From positions 5,146,001-5,210,000 of the forward strand of contig CAJQUN010000001.1 in assembly GCA_907163345.1 (NCBI GenBank): DNA of 64,000 nucleotides. Direction: 5' to 3'. Positions within the stretch are counted from its first letter, which is position 1; every line of letters begins with the position of its first letter. The notes under the pieces are model-generated. The model saw nothing but the letters and a program-made list of their open reading frames with translations. It had not been told where the DNA came from and did not search any database. Made by a program: the position numbers and the translations under genes. This document shows, piece after piece, positions 36,422 through 49,857 of this stretch. This DNA is from Haberlea rhodopensis (lineage: Eukaryota > Streptophyta > Magnoliopsida > Lamiales > Gesneriaceae).

Positions 36422-37509
36422 ATAATTAATAATACTTTTCGTAAATTATAAAATATAGATTATAGTAGCACAATACTTTGGAAATTTTCAAAATTTGAAA
36501 ACGTAATGAAAGTTTGGGAGGAGGTAGTTATAGTTATATATTTAGTAAAATAGTGTTTTTTATACTAATTTCTTTTAGCGAAGAAAAATATATTATATTC
36601 AATAACTTAAAATGATCAAAAATAGTTAATCCGATAGATTCATGCTTAATAAGATGATGATATGTACATGTTAAACTACTTAATTTTTTTTAAAAAAATT
36701 ATTGAATTATGTAATACGCAATTCAATCTACTTAATGACATTTAATTATTTGATCTTCAATATTACAACCGTGATAGTGGAATTTTGATATTTTCTTTCT
36801 TTTCTTGCTTCACTTATAAGTTACATAATGTAAAAAGTAAGGATTATTTATTTAATTATCGTATGATGTTCTCCACTCGCATTCGGATCTTGAAATTGAT
36901 ACATAAAAACCAAAGACTCATCCAAAAACAGATCAATTATTGTATATAAATATTCTCATCCAACGATTGTTATACTCAATCTAAACCATAATATCCTATA
37001 GGGTAGCAAGTACTCGACCTAAAGCTTATTACAATTCATTGGAACACATACATACATATATCCAATTGTTTTCGTTGAGGGGCATTCGGCCGTAATTGCA
37101 TTAGTTTGCAACATAACATATCTGTTCAATAGCAGGCCACAAGTTTTGGGCTCGAATTGCTTGCACCTTAGTACTCAATTCCACCTGGGCTCAACTTAAG
37201 GCCCATTTAACAAATAAGTGTGTAAAATTTTAGGGGAAAAAATCAGGCCGGTACAATGTGTTGAAAAATTGTTGATCCTAGTCAAGGAAAAAAACATTAA
37301 ATCACTTAGGTCCACTTTGGACCAAAAAGACAAATGTACCCTTACTTTTAAATTCTCTCTCTCCCTTTTTTATTTATCTCTCATAGTTTTGTCATTCTCT
37401 CTCATCTTTTTCGAATTCTCTCTCATCCTTTTCGGATTCTCTCTCTTCCTTTTCAGATTCTCTCTCTTATTTTTTGCATTCTCTCTCCTTTTTGAATTAT
37501 CTATCTTCC
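36422..37509. other. AT-rich spacer leading into the minisatellite
   Basis: There is no gene. At 37344-37510 the plus strand has repeated ATTCTCTCTC-type pyrimidine blocks just before the satellite. A roughly inverted counterpart lies after the satellite at 44200-44320. Confidence 0.5.
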
Positions 37510-37819
37510 TTTACACCAGTTATAATTACATGCACCAATTATAATTTACATGCACCAGTTATAATTTACATGAATCAGTTATAATTGCATGCATCAGTTA
37601 TAATTTACATACACCAGTTATAATTAAATGCACCAGTTATAATTTACATGCACCAGTTATAATTACATGCGTCAGTTATAATTTACATGCACCAGTTATA
37701 ATTACATGCACAAGTTATAATTACATGCACCAGTTATAATTTGCATGCACCAATTATAATTACATGCACCAGTTAAAATTTACATGCACCAGTTATAATT
37801 TACATGCACCAGTTATAAT

Positions 37820-40800
37820 TACAAGCGCCGGTAATAACTTAAATGGACCAGTTATAATTACATGCACCAGTTATAATTTACATGCACCAGTTATAATTTA
37901 CATGAAGCAGTTATAATTTACATGCACCAATTATAATTACATGCACCAGTTATAATTTACATGCACCAGTTATAATTTAAATGCATGAATTATAATTTAC
38001 ATGCACCAGTTATAATTACAAGCATCAGTCATAATTTACATGCATCAGTTATAATTACATGCAATAGTTACAATTTACATGCACCAGTTATAATTACATG
38101 CACAAGTTATAATTCTCATGCACCAATTATATTTACATGCACCCATTATAATTTGCATTCACCAGTAATAATTACATGCACCACTTATAATTTGCATGCA
38201 CTAGTTAAATTACATGCACCAGTTATAATTTGCATGCACCAGTTATAATTTACATGCACCGATTATAATTTCATGCACCAGTTAAAATTTGCATGCACCA
38301 GTTATAATTTACATGCACCAGTTATAATTTGCATGCACCAGTTATAAAATACATGCACCAGTTATAATTACATGCACCAGTTATAATTTTCATGCACCAG
38401 TTATAATTACATGCACCAGTTATAATTTGCATGTACCAGTTATAATTACATCCACAAGTTATAATTTACATGCACCAGTTATAATTACATCCACAGGTTA
38501 TAATTTACATGCACCAGTTATAATTTACATGCACCAGTTATAATTACATGCACCAGTTATAATTTACATGCACCAGTTATAATTACATGCACCCGTTACA
38601 ATTTACATGCACCAGTTATAATTAGATGCACCAGTTATAATTACACGCACCAGTTATAATTTACATGCACCAGTTATAATTGCATGCACCGGTTATAATT
38701 TACATGCGCCGGTTATAATTACATGCACCAGTTATAATTTACATGCACAAGTTATAATTCCATGCACCAATTATAATTTGCATGCACCAGTTATAATTAC
38801 ATGCACCAGTTAAAATTTACATGCACCAGTTATAATTTACATGCACCAGTTATAATTTACATGCACCAGTTATAATTACAAGCGCCGGTAATAATTTACA
38901 TGGACCAGTTATAATTACATGCACCAGTTATAATTTACATGCACCAGTTATAATTTACATGAAGCAGTTATAATTTACATGCACCAATTATAATTACATG
39001 CACCAGTTATAATTTACATGCACCAGTTATAATTTAAATGCATGAATTATAATTTACATGCACCAGTTATAATTACATGCATCAGTCATAATTTACATGC
39101 ACCAGTTATAATTACATGCACCAGTTACAATTTACATGCACCAGTTATAATTACATGCACCAGTTATAATTCTCATGCACAAGTTATATTTACATGCACC
39201 CATTATAATTTGCATGCACCAGTAATAATTACATGCACCACTTATAATTTGCATGCACCAGTTAAATTACATGCACCAGTTATAATTTGCATGCACCAGT
39301 TATAATTTACATGCACCGATTATAATTTCATGCACCAGTTAAAATTTGCATGCACCAGTTATAATTTACATGCACCAGTTATAATTTGCATGCACCAGTT
39401 ATAAAATACATGCACCAGTTATAATTACATGCACCAGTTATAATTTTCATGCACCAGTTATAATTACATGCACCAGTTATAATTTGCATGTACCAGTTAT
39501 AATTACATCCACAAGTTATAATTTACATGCACCAGTTATAATTACATCCGCAGGTTATAATTTACATGCACCAGTTATAATTTACATGCACCAGTTATAA
39601 TTACATGCACCAGTTATAATTTACATGCACCAGTTATAATTACATGCACCCGTTACAATTTACATGCACCAGTTATAATTAGATGCACCAGTTATAATTA
39701 CACGCACCAGTTATAATTTACATGCACCAGTTATAATTGCATGCACCGGTTATAATTTACATGCGCCAGTTATAATTACATGCACCAGTTATAATTTACA
39801 TGCACAAGTTATAATTCCATGCACGAATTATAATTTGCATGCACCAGTTATAATTACATGCACCAGTTAAAATTTACATGCACCAGTTATAATTTACATG
39901 CACCAGTTATAATTTACATGCACCAGTTATAATTACAAGCGCCGGTAATAATTTACATGGACCAGTTATAATTACATGCACCAGTTATAATTTACATGCA
40001 CCAGTTATAATTTACATGAAGCAGTTATAATTTACATGCACCAATTATAATTACATGCACCAGTTATAATTTACATGCACAAGTTATAATTTAAATGCAT
40101 GAATTATAATTTACATGCACCAGTTATAATTACATGCATCAGTCATAATTTACATGCACCAGTTATAATTACATGCACCAGTTACAATTTACATGCACCA
40201 GTTATAATTACATGCACCAGTTATAATTCTCATGCACAAGTTATATTTACATGCACCCATTATAATTTGCATGCACCAGTAATAATTACATGCATCACTT
40301 ATAATTTGCATGCACCAGTTATAATTACATGCACCAGTTATAATTTGCATGCACCAGTTATAATATACATGCACCGATTATAATTTCATGCACCAGTTAA
40401 AATTTGCATGCACCAATTATAATTTATATGCACCAGTTATAATTTGCATGCACTAGTTATAAAATACATGCACCAGTTATAATTTTCATGCACCGGTTAT
40501 AATTACATGCACTAGTTATAATTTGCATGTACCTGTTATCATTACATCCACAAGTTATAATTTACATGCACCAGTTATAATTACATCCACAGGTTATAAT
40601 TTACATGCACCAGTTATAATTTACATGCACCAGTTATAATTACATGCACCAGTTATAATTTACATGCACCAGTTATAATTACATGCACCAGTTACAATTT
40701 ACATGCACCAGTTATAATTAGATGCACCAGTTATAATTACATGCACCAGTTATAATTTACATGCACCAGTTATAATTGCATGCACCAATTATAATTTACA

Positions 40801-40940
40801 TGCACCAGTTATAATTACATGCACTAGTTATAATTTACATGCACCAGTTATAATTCAATGCACCAGTTATAATTTACATGCACCAGTTATAATTAAATGC
40901 ACCAGTTATAATTTGAATGCACCAGTTATGATTACATGCA
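37820..40940. repeat. Higher-order repeat, period 1,057 bp, about three copies
   Basis: The variant word ACAAGCGCCGGTAATAA occurs at 37821, 38878 and 39935, exactly 1,057 bp apart. Other variants, such as ACATGAAGCAGTTATAAT and the AATGCATGAATTATAAT monomer, recur at the same spacing. About 54 monomers are therefore copied as a block. The third copy is partly changed before the spacer at 40944. Confidence 0.9.
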
Positions 40941-42909
40941 CCAATTAACCGAAAATCGAAGAAACTGCATAACCCTATTTTTTTTTTCTCTCCTCTCTGT
41001 TCGATTTCTCTCCTCGCTGTTCGAATGTGTGCCGTGTGTTATTTCCGAACTGTGTGTGCGTGTGTATCAGTGTAATATATAATTTATCCAGTAGGTCGGT
41101 TAAACTTTCGTAATGTTACAAACTTTACTATGATTTTATTATTATTTATTCATTTTATTTACTTACTTAATTATATTAGTATTTTTGCTTTATTTCATGG
41201 GTACACTTTAGGCACAAATTCGGGTATCATCACAGCCAAATTTGCAAACTAGTTCGGAATAAAAGATGTAGATCTATGTCTTATCTTTAATCTGAATTTG
41301 GAATCACATAATTTGGACATCGAACGAGAAAGTTATATATAATCTACCTAAATATGATATATTTCAAAATTAATTTTCCCCTTCCTCCGGTAGTTTTCGG
41401 CAAAAACTCAAAACATGAAAGTGGTAGCTCTACGAGTTATCTTTTTAACGAAACTGACCTCGTCGTATTTCGACGAATTTCGGCGAAGATTTAAGCAGTT
41501 TTACTAGTATTCATGACAGTCTAACACATATGTTAAACATAGATGCAAGTATTAGACACGGGTATTATAATTTACATGCACCAGTTATAATTAGATGCAC
41601 CAGTTATAATTACACGCACCAGTTATAATTTACATGCACCAGTTATAATTGCATGCACCGGTTATAATTTACATGCACCAGTTATAATTACATGCACCAG
41701 TTATAATTACATGCACCAGTTCTAATTTACATGCACCAGTTATAATTCCATGCACCAGTTATAATTTACATGCACCAGTTATAATTACATGCACCAGTTA
41801 TAATTTGAATGCACCAGTTATGATTACATGCACTAGTTAAAATTTACATGCACCAGCTATAATTTACATGCACCAGTTATAATTTACATGCACCAGTTAT
41901 AATTAAATGCACCAGTTATAATTTGAATGCACCAGTTATGATTACATGCACCAATTAACCGAAAATCGAAGAAACTGCATAACCCTATTTTTTTTTTCTC
42001 TCCTCTCTGTTCGATTTCTCTCCTCGCTGTTCGAATGTGTGCCGTGTGTTATTTCCGAACTGTGTGTGCGTGTGTATCAGTGTAATATATAATTTATCCA
42101 GTAGGTCGGTTAAACTTTCGTAATGTTACAAACTTTACTATGATTTTATTATTATTTATTCATTTTATTTACTTACTTAATTATATTAGTATTTTTGCTT
42201 TATTTCATGGGTACACTTTAGGCACAAATTCGGGTATCATCACAGCCAAATTTGCAAACTAGTTCGGAATAAAAGATGTAGATCTATGTCTTATCTTTAA
42301 TCTGAATTTGGAATCACATAATTTGGACATCGAACGAGAAAGTTATATATAATCTACCTAAATATGATATATTTCAAAATTAATTTTCCCCTTCCTCCGG
42401 TAGTTTTCGGCAAAAACTCAAAACATGAAAGTGGTAGCTCTACGAGTTATCTTTTTAACGAAACTGACCTCGTCGTATTTCGACGAATTTCGGCGAAGAT
42501 TTAAGCAGTTTTACTAGTATTCATGACAGTCTAACACATATGTTAAACATAGATGCAAGTATTAGACACGGGTATTATAATTTACATGCACCAGTTATAA
42601 TTAGATGCACCAGTTATAATTACACGCACCAGTTATAATTTACATGCACCAGTTATAATTGCATGCACCGGTTATAATTTACATGCACCAGTTATAATTA
42701 CATGCACCAGTTATAATTACATGCACCAGTTCTAATTTACATGCACCAGTTATAATTCCATGCACCAGTTATAATTTACATGCACCAGTTATAATTACAT
42801 GCACCAGTTATAATTTGAATGCACCAGTTATGATTACATGCACTAGTTAAAATTTACATGCACCAGCTATAATTTACATGCACCAGTTATAATTTACATG
42901 CACCAGTTA
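40890..42909. repeat. Tandem duplication, period 1,010 bp, with a unique spacer in each copy
   Basis: Each copy has about 390 bp of satellite and a spacer of about 620 bp (40944-41567 and 41954-42577). The spacer starts AACCGAAAATCGAAG and ends GACACGGGTATTATAA. The two copies looked identical wherever I compared them, so the duplication is recent. The spacer has a CTCTCC-rich start, a GT-rich patch and no coding frame. The satellite resumes in phase on both sides. Confidence 0.9.
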
Positions 42910-43984
42910 TAATTACAAGCGCCGGTAATAATTTACATGGACCAGTTATAATTACATGCACCAGTTATAATTTACATGCACCGGTTACAATTTACATGAA
43001 GCAGTTATAAATTACATGCACCAGTTATAATTTACATGCACCAGTTATAATTTAAATGCATGAATTATAATTTACATGCACCAGTTATAATTACATGCAG
43101 CAGTCATAATTTACATGCACCAGTTATAATTACATGCACCAATTATAATTACATGCACCAGTTATAATTACATGCACCAGTTATAATTTGCATGCACCAT
43201 TTATAATATACATGCACCGATTATAATTTCATGCACCAGTTAAAATTTGCATGCACCAATTATAATTTATATGCACCAGTTATAATTTGCATGCACTAGT
43301 TATAAAATACATGCACCAGTTATAATTACATGCACTAGTTATAATTTATATGCACCGATTATAATTTCATGCACCAGTTAAAATTTGCATGCACCAGTTA
43401 TAATTTACATGCACCAGTTATAATTTGCATGCACCAGTTATAAAATACATGCACCAGTTATAATTACATGCACCAGTTATAATTTGCATGCACCAGTTAT
43501 AATTACATGCACCAGTTATAATTTTCATGCACCAGTTATAATTTACATGAACCAGTTATAATTACATGCACCTATTATAATTTGCATTCACCAGTTATAA
43601 TTACATGCACCAGTTATAATTTGCATGCATCAGTTATAATTTACATGCACCAGTTATAATTATATGCACCAGTTATAATTTACACGCACCAGTTATAATT
43701 ACATGCACCAGTTATAATTTGCTTGCACTAGTTATAATTACATGCACGAGCTATAATTTTCATGCACCAGTTATAATTACATGCACCAGTTATAATTTGC
43801 AAGCTCCAGTTATAATTTGCATGCACCAGTTATAATTTGCATGTATAAGTTATAATTACATGCACCTGTTATAATTTGCATGTATCAGTTATAATTAAAT
43901 GCACCATTTATAATTTATATGCATCAGTTATGATTACGATCCAACATATAAAATTACATGCATCAATTATAATTTACATGTACC

Positions 43985-44150
43985 ATTATAATTTTGTACC
44001 AGTTATAATTTACATGCGCATGTTATTTTTTAAATTTTAATTATAATTTTGTACCAGTTATAATTTACATGCGCATGTTATTTTTTAAATTTTAATTATA
44101 ATTTTGTACCAGTTATAATTTACATGCGCCGGTTATTTTTAAAATTTTAA
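43985..44150. repeat. Three 55-bp repeats at the right edge of the array
   Basis: ATTTTGTACCAGTTATAATT starts at 43991, 44046 and 44101, each time followed by TTACATGCGC and a T-rich stretch. This is a separate local amplification of one satellite monomer with adjoining AT-rich DNA. Confidence 0.85.
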
Positions 44151-45389
44151 TGGAAATCATAAATATCTTTTTTTAAAAAAATTAATGGCAAATAGAGGAG
44201 AGAGAATGCAAAAAGTAGGTGCGAGAAACAAAATGTAGGTTTAAAAAAGAGTATATAAAATTTAAAAAGGAAGAGAGAGAATGCAAAAAGTAGTAGAGAG
44301 ATTGCATAAAGTAAGGGTATTTAGGGAATGAGAAAAGACCTTTTTTGAAACAAAGTTTGGAAAATGGACTTATGTGAAAAGATATTTTTCCTCCTGCATT
44401 TATTTGTACACTTTTTAAAAATGTAGATTTATGTCAAAAACTTGTTTGGTAAGAGTACTTAAATGTAAATTTCCCAAATTTTAGTTATATTATAATTAAA
44501 TTATGTATGTTTAAAAAAAAATTATAATTATATCATATATGCAAGTTCATTATTTTTCATGTGGCCCCCACGTAAACATATTAAATATTAAGTTGTTCGA
44601 TAATGTGTTATTAATTTATAATATCAATGATGCATGCCAAAAATTGCAAGTTGTAATCTAAGATTAAATTTTCTACTTCAGAACTTTTTCTGAATGAATA
44701 AAAATGGTAGATATGCATTATTGCGGGGTTCTTGCTTGACCATGACTATTGGCCATCTCGGTTTCATACGTCATTCAGGGTTGATCATTGGTCGATGACT
44801 TTCAGCTTGATATTTGGATTTGAGAGCTTGTTCAATTGTCTGTTTTTATCAGTTTTCGTTTCCTTCAATTTGTGGAAGACAGTTCTCTTCATCGACTCCA
44901 CCCTAAGACTCATGGTTTGAGGGGATAGTTTTAGCATTTGTGGTACTTGCACTTTTCCGGTCACGTTCTAGCACTTCAGCTGTGACACATCTACCAATTT
45001 AGACCTTTTACCATGCCTTTTCATCGATGTATTTTCTCTTTGCCCATATGGCATATGACATATGTACTTGTTGTAGTTGTGATTTGTATTAATATAATTC
45101 ATGTTTAAAAAAAAATGGTAGATATGAATTACTTTCTTGTGTATTTTGTTTTATTCATCTATTTACTAAAACAATCCTCAAATACATTACTGTTGTATAA
45201 ATGAGATACAATATGTCCTCAGATTATTGTTTATGATACAAGGATACATTATTGTTCTTTTAATGAATAAAATGAATCCTATGCATTTATGTGCTATTTG
45301 CACCAATAAATGCTAGATCTTATAAAGAATCCATGAAATTATATTTATGTTTCTTCTACCATACTTTATCATTAAACTATCTTGTTGTT
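44151..45389. other. AT-rich intergenic DNA 3' of the polygalacturonase gene
   Basis: There is no gene. The purine-rich block at 44200-44320 (GAGAGAGAATGCAAAAAGTA repeated) mirrors the pyrimidine block left of the satellite. The stretch ends at the stop codon of the minus-strand polygalacturonase gene and should include its 3' UTR. Confidence 0.5.
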
Positions 45390-48300
45390 TTAAGGGCAGT
45401 CTGGTGTAACTGTTCCATATTGCTGTAAATTGACATTGTTACACACAGCTTTAGCTTTTCCTCCACCATTCCCTGCTAAATCCACATTTTGCAATACAAT
45501 TCCTTGGCATGGATGGCTTTTACTGCAATCGAAATCGATAGCTACATTCGAAGCACTCGTGCCTTTGATGTTTTGATACACAACATTTCTTACTTGTACA
45601 GCTGACACCTGAGTTTGCCAAGAAAAAATATGTATATTTGGAGATGAGTTTCGAGCCATACGATCTAAACTTGATTTTAGCTCCATTTCAAAAGGCTCAA
45701 GGCAAGTTTTGACTGAACCTCTTGTGAGTTACTCGCAAGCAAGCGGTTCGACTCGTTTATAGCCCTAGCTTTGATGATTGATTAAAGAAATTTTCTTTTC
45801 TGTTTGAGAGTTCTTATTTAGACTTTTACCTGTTGTTTGCATGGTCCATCTTGGTCACAGTAGTTTTGGTCTATAATTATAGGGTTTTTCACATTTTCCA
45901 TCTCCACATTCTGGAATTTGATATTGCTTGCACTTCCTGATCCACCCTGTTCATATAGGCGTGAAGCAGTGTTTCATGAATAAAAAAAAAACATATGAAA
46001 CGAAGGAGGAATCAAGTTTTTCATTTAGCAATAGTTTTAGTACATAAACGATATTGGATATATATTTTTGAAAAAGAAAGGTAGCAAAATTTGCAATATT
46101 TTTATTAAAATTCAGCAAAAAATTATAATTATTATCGGTCTTTTTTCACATATTGGTCACTTGCGAACTAGGTGAATTCAAGGGCTGGCATGGCGGCTGC
46201 TATTGTTTATTCATATTTTATATAAAAAGATTTATTCGAATTTAACTTTTATAGTTTTAGATTCCAGACTTGTGTAAGAAGAATCCTCTTAACTAAAGTG
46301 CAACTTGATGGTCTATTAGTTCAGACATCTAAAGCCCCCAAGAGAGTGTCCGAGTTGGTGGAACATGGTGAGCTCAGGACCGTAAGGTCATAAGTTCGAT
46401 TCCTCAAGCCAACATTTTCTCGTTCTGAGTCTCTCGCACCGGGCTTTCTTAGTGCGGTTTACCTGGTGGCGTGGTTTGCATGCTACTACATCAACCCGTG
46501 GGATTACCTTGTGTGCATCCCAAGGGTAACGGCTGCAGGTCCCCGTCATCGAAAAAAAATTAAGACATCTAAATGCATTTTGAGAGAGGTAAAACTTGCA
46601 GTTTAAAAAAAAAAAAAAAACTATACAAAATTTTAAAACTTTTACGTTGAAGATAGCAATGCCATTAAATCCCAACCTTATCTCTGTCAACATGTTCAAT
46701 GAATGTTGTTCTAATTACCTGCCATGTCTTAATTCTAACCCCGTTTGTGGTATCAGAAAGCTTTGCTCCATTAACAACAACATCAGACACATAATCTTCT
46801 GCATTCCGAGCACCTAAGCTTCCAATACTGAAATCAAGAAACATCGACATTGCGGAACAAATTTAATAGCCCGTATAACTTGTAAGTATTTTCCATCTAC
46901 AAAATCAACACTTTTGTATAGAATCCAGATTCTTGAATCTCACCTGATGCCATGTCCTGGTCCACAAGTGATGCCTGTGGCTTGAATCCTTTCTGATCCA
47001 CTCACAATTGAAATGCAGTCGTCACCTTCATTCAAAATATAAATTGTTAGTTTCAATCTTTTGGTAATTAAACTTCATAATCTAAATTTGTCATGCTCTA
47101 GGCCAATGGACTCGTTCCAGGGATATGCATGAATATACACTTGACGAGCCTTCAAAAAAGATGAAAAAACAGGTCCATAAGTGATGGGGAGTTTTGAAGA
47201 ATAAAATAGTAAATTGTTCAAAATCTCTAAAAGCTATGGCTTTTAAATGAGTCGGTAATTCAATATTTTAGGATGTGAGAATGTACAACAGTATACATTG
47301 AATCACATTAGACATGAGGACTATGTTTCAGAATCCACCAAGCACCTTCATATGATTTGAATGAAGACCTATGTCCTAGAAAACCGACACTGAGCTATTT
47401 GATTAATCATGCGCAGTGATCCACCGAGTCATGTTGGACTTAAGGTTCTGGCTATGAACTAACTCAATGAAATTTGACCGTTCATTATATGTGTATTTGG
47501 GTCTTTTCGACTAAAACTAAACTGCTCAGAACTTTTGTATCATACTCGATTTGGGATCGGGGTATCACATATTTTACCTGTGCCTATAGTGCAACTTGAA
47601 ATATTGATGTTTTGAGTGCCCGTGACATGGATTCCATCTGTGTTGGGGCTTTTTTCTGGAGAGTTCACTACAAGATTTGATGCTGCCACATTTGTGCACT
47701 GCTGAAAGGATAAGTGAATTTGCTGTGCATTTTGGATCTTTAGATTCTTTACTACCAAGTTTGTGCACTTGTAAAATGTTAAAGCCTGCGGAATAAAATT
47801 AAATAATAATAGGGTAAATTTCAAAATTGGTATCAGACAATATAGATATTTTCTATATTAGTCCTAAACTTTTAGCACTAATTAAATATAGTCATACAGA
47901 GTCGTTTTTAATCAATACTGCACTCAAAATTTCACTAATCAAATATAGTCCCACTTAAATTGTATTTTACCAAAAGATGTCTCAAAGCCCATTATTCATT
48001 ATGTGATCACTTTGATAAAAACAATTTATGTGGGGCTATATTTGATTAGTCCTAAAAGTTTGAGACTAGTATTGATTAAAAACAATTTCTGCAGTCATAT
48101 TTTATTAGTCCTAAAAGTTTGAGACTAGCGACACTATTTTTGTGATTTCCTATAATTAATAAATTATATGTTGTTTAAATCGAAATAAGCTCATTAAATA
48201 TGTAAGATTATTTTTTAAAAAAATAAAAGTGAGAATTTACCGTTGGAGCATTCTTGCAAGGCTGCAAAATTGAAGAAGAAAACAACACAAAGTGTTAATA

Positions 48301-49857
48301 ACAAAGAGAAAAATTAAGGTTCAAAAATTTATTTATTATTTTTTTCAGACAATAATTAATTTTTAATTTTCCTGACCTTGGCTTTATTTACTTTGCAAGA
48401 ATTTTGCCACCAAATATCGCCATTGCCATCAATAGTTCCACCACCTTGAACTTGAAGATTTTGAACACTGTCAAAAACTATCCAATGCCTCCCATCTTTA
48501 CTGTAGTCTGAAAGATCATTGGATGCCTCCAGGGTTCCAGAAATCTGTCAATATTTAGTTGAATAAATAATTTAATTTTTGAATTAAAAAAAAATTGTTA
48601 CTCTAAATTGTAATAAACATCATTAAAACTTGCAAGAAGAGAGAATGTTTAATATGTTTGACAGGTACGATGAAATTAAATTAATGAATCACCTGTATAA
48701 TTATGTCAGATTTACAAGGTCCTGTAAACTTTATTGGTTTCAAGAAATAATTTTTTCCTTGAGGAATCACAAAATTAACACCATACGTAGACAAGCAAGC
48801 TTCCTCCCACGCGTTCAGAAATGCCTGATTTAGAATAAAATTTGAGTTAATTATGGTTTATTTATAATAAAAAAAATTACATCTATAGAAACATGTATAT
48901 CTTTATTCTTCATGTCATTTTAATTGTTGTAGTATCTTTATCACTAAAAATCATGAATTGATTAAGTTGTGTTTGAATGCATGTATTTCATTTGAACGAG
49001 TATATTTGATTTGATAATGAATTTGAAATTTGGATTAGAAATAACACATATCTTATGTGCATTTCAAATCCATCACAATTACATTACATTTACAAAAATT
49101 AATAAGATGTGGATTTGAAATACATCAATATAACTTCATCCAAACAATCAAATGAATTTGAAATCCACGACTTCGAATTCATCGATCCAAATGCACACTA
49201 AGGGTTTTTGGCAACGAACCCCCTTGTGATTTTCTGAATAGACAATTTACACCCATGTTGTTTGAAATATGCAATTTCCCATGTTGTTTGCAAAATAAGC
49301 AGTTAAACCATATGGTTTGAAATATGCAGTTTACCACATATGGTTGTGAAGAGGTGCAAAAACCCCATCCGTGTATGACATGTGAAGGGGGGTAATGTGT
49401 TATATTTTGCAAATTATAGGGGGTAAATGTCTATTTACAAACAACATGGGTAAAATGTCTATTAGCTATATTACATCGGGTAAAATGTCTATTAGCGATA
49501 CCACATAAGATAAATTGCCACTTACTCATATATTAAATCCTGATAATTTCTGTTAAGACTTACCTCAGAATCATCAGTATGTCCATCACCTCTTGCTCCA
49601 TAGTTAAGAACACTGATCGTTTTATAAGCCGATGCTGTCATATCTCTTTCGAGTTTGTTGAGATCAGTAAACTCGATTGAGCTATTGTCAAACTCATCAA
49701 CATTTTTGATGAATTTGAAATAGGAGGGGTAAGCCCGAAAATCATAGCCAGTTTCTTCTTGGGAGCTATAATCATGATCATGGATGCTACAAGAGCAACA
49801 TAAACTTAGACAGAGGACAATTATCATGTTTGGTATAATATGCTTTTGGAGAACCAT
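45390..49857 (-). CDS. Polygalacturonase (pectinase), glycoside hydrolase family 28
   Basis: Nine exons give 449 residues with consistent phase: 49564-49857, 48693-48824, 48377-48544, 48241-48261 (a 21-nt microexon), 47578-47785, 46944-47025, 46719-46827, 45830-45946, 45390-45608. The first 25 or so residues form a hydrophobic signal peptide, so the enzyme should be secreted to the cell wall, where GH28 enzymes hydrolyse alpha-1,4 links of homogalacturonan. A pro-region precedes the mature start ISVLNYGARGDG. All four family motifs are present: NTDG (253-256, catalytic D255), GDDC (D276, D277), GHGIS (H299) and RIKTW (333-337). The parallel beta-helix has the usual VxNxxxxN-type turns. An endo- or exo-acting mode cannot be told from sequence. 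Intron 7 holds a SINE. No damage was seen. Confidence 0.95.
46334..46562 (+). mobile_element. tRNA-derived SINE in a polygalacturonase intron
   Basis: A Pol III A-box-like stretch (GTCCGAGTTGGTGGAAC) and a B box (AGTTCGATTCC) lie about 45 bp apart near the 5' end. The body ends in CATCGAAAAAAAA. A perfect 11-bp duplication, AGACATCTAAA, flanks it (46323-46333 and 46563-46573). At about 229 bp it looks full length. It lies in the intron between exons 7 and 8, antisense to the gene. Confidence 0.9.
49195..49545. repeat. Uncharacterised repeat-like block in polygalacturonase intron 1
   Basis: The block repeats AAATGTCTATTAGC-like and CATGTTGTTTG/CATATGGTTTG-like words, several times within 350 bp, and contrasts with the surrounding AT-rich intron. 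It resembles plant intronic MITE remnants, but I could not find clean inverted ends or a target duplication. Confidence 0.4.

Larger units (their letters stand above)
37510..44150. repeat. 6.6-kb minisatellite of 19/20-bp monomers
   Basis: The monomer is ATGCACCAGTTATAATTTAC (20 bp) or ATGCACCAGTTATAATTAC (19 bp). The two often alternate, giving a dimer of about 39 bp. On the order of 270 monomers are present, all in the same orientation, apart from two unique spacers. Long frames inside are translations of the repeat and are not genes. The array lies between the EFR3-like and polygalacturonase genes. It shows a 1,057-bp higher-order period on the left and a 1,010-bp duplication on the right. 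It is too short and too close to genes to look like a centromere, and may be a dispersed minisatellite or one expanded inside a transposon. Confidence 0.95.

Noticed and set aside
37985..40383. Repeated frames of 87-94 codons reading NLHAPVIITC-type units
   Set aside because: They recur every 1,057 bp because the minisatellite recurs. The amino-acid repeat is the translation of the 39-bp dimer, and there is no other sign of coding function.
37510..44150. CRISPR array or centromeric satellite
   Set aside because: There are no unique spacers of constant size between repeats and the DNA is plainly plant nuclear, so it is not CRISPR. The monomer length and the intact genes on both sides make a centromere core unlikely.
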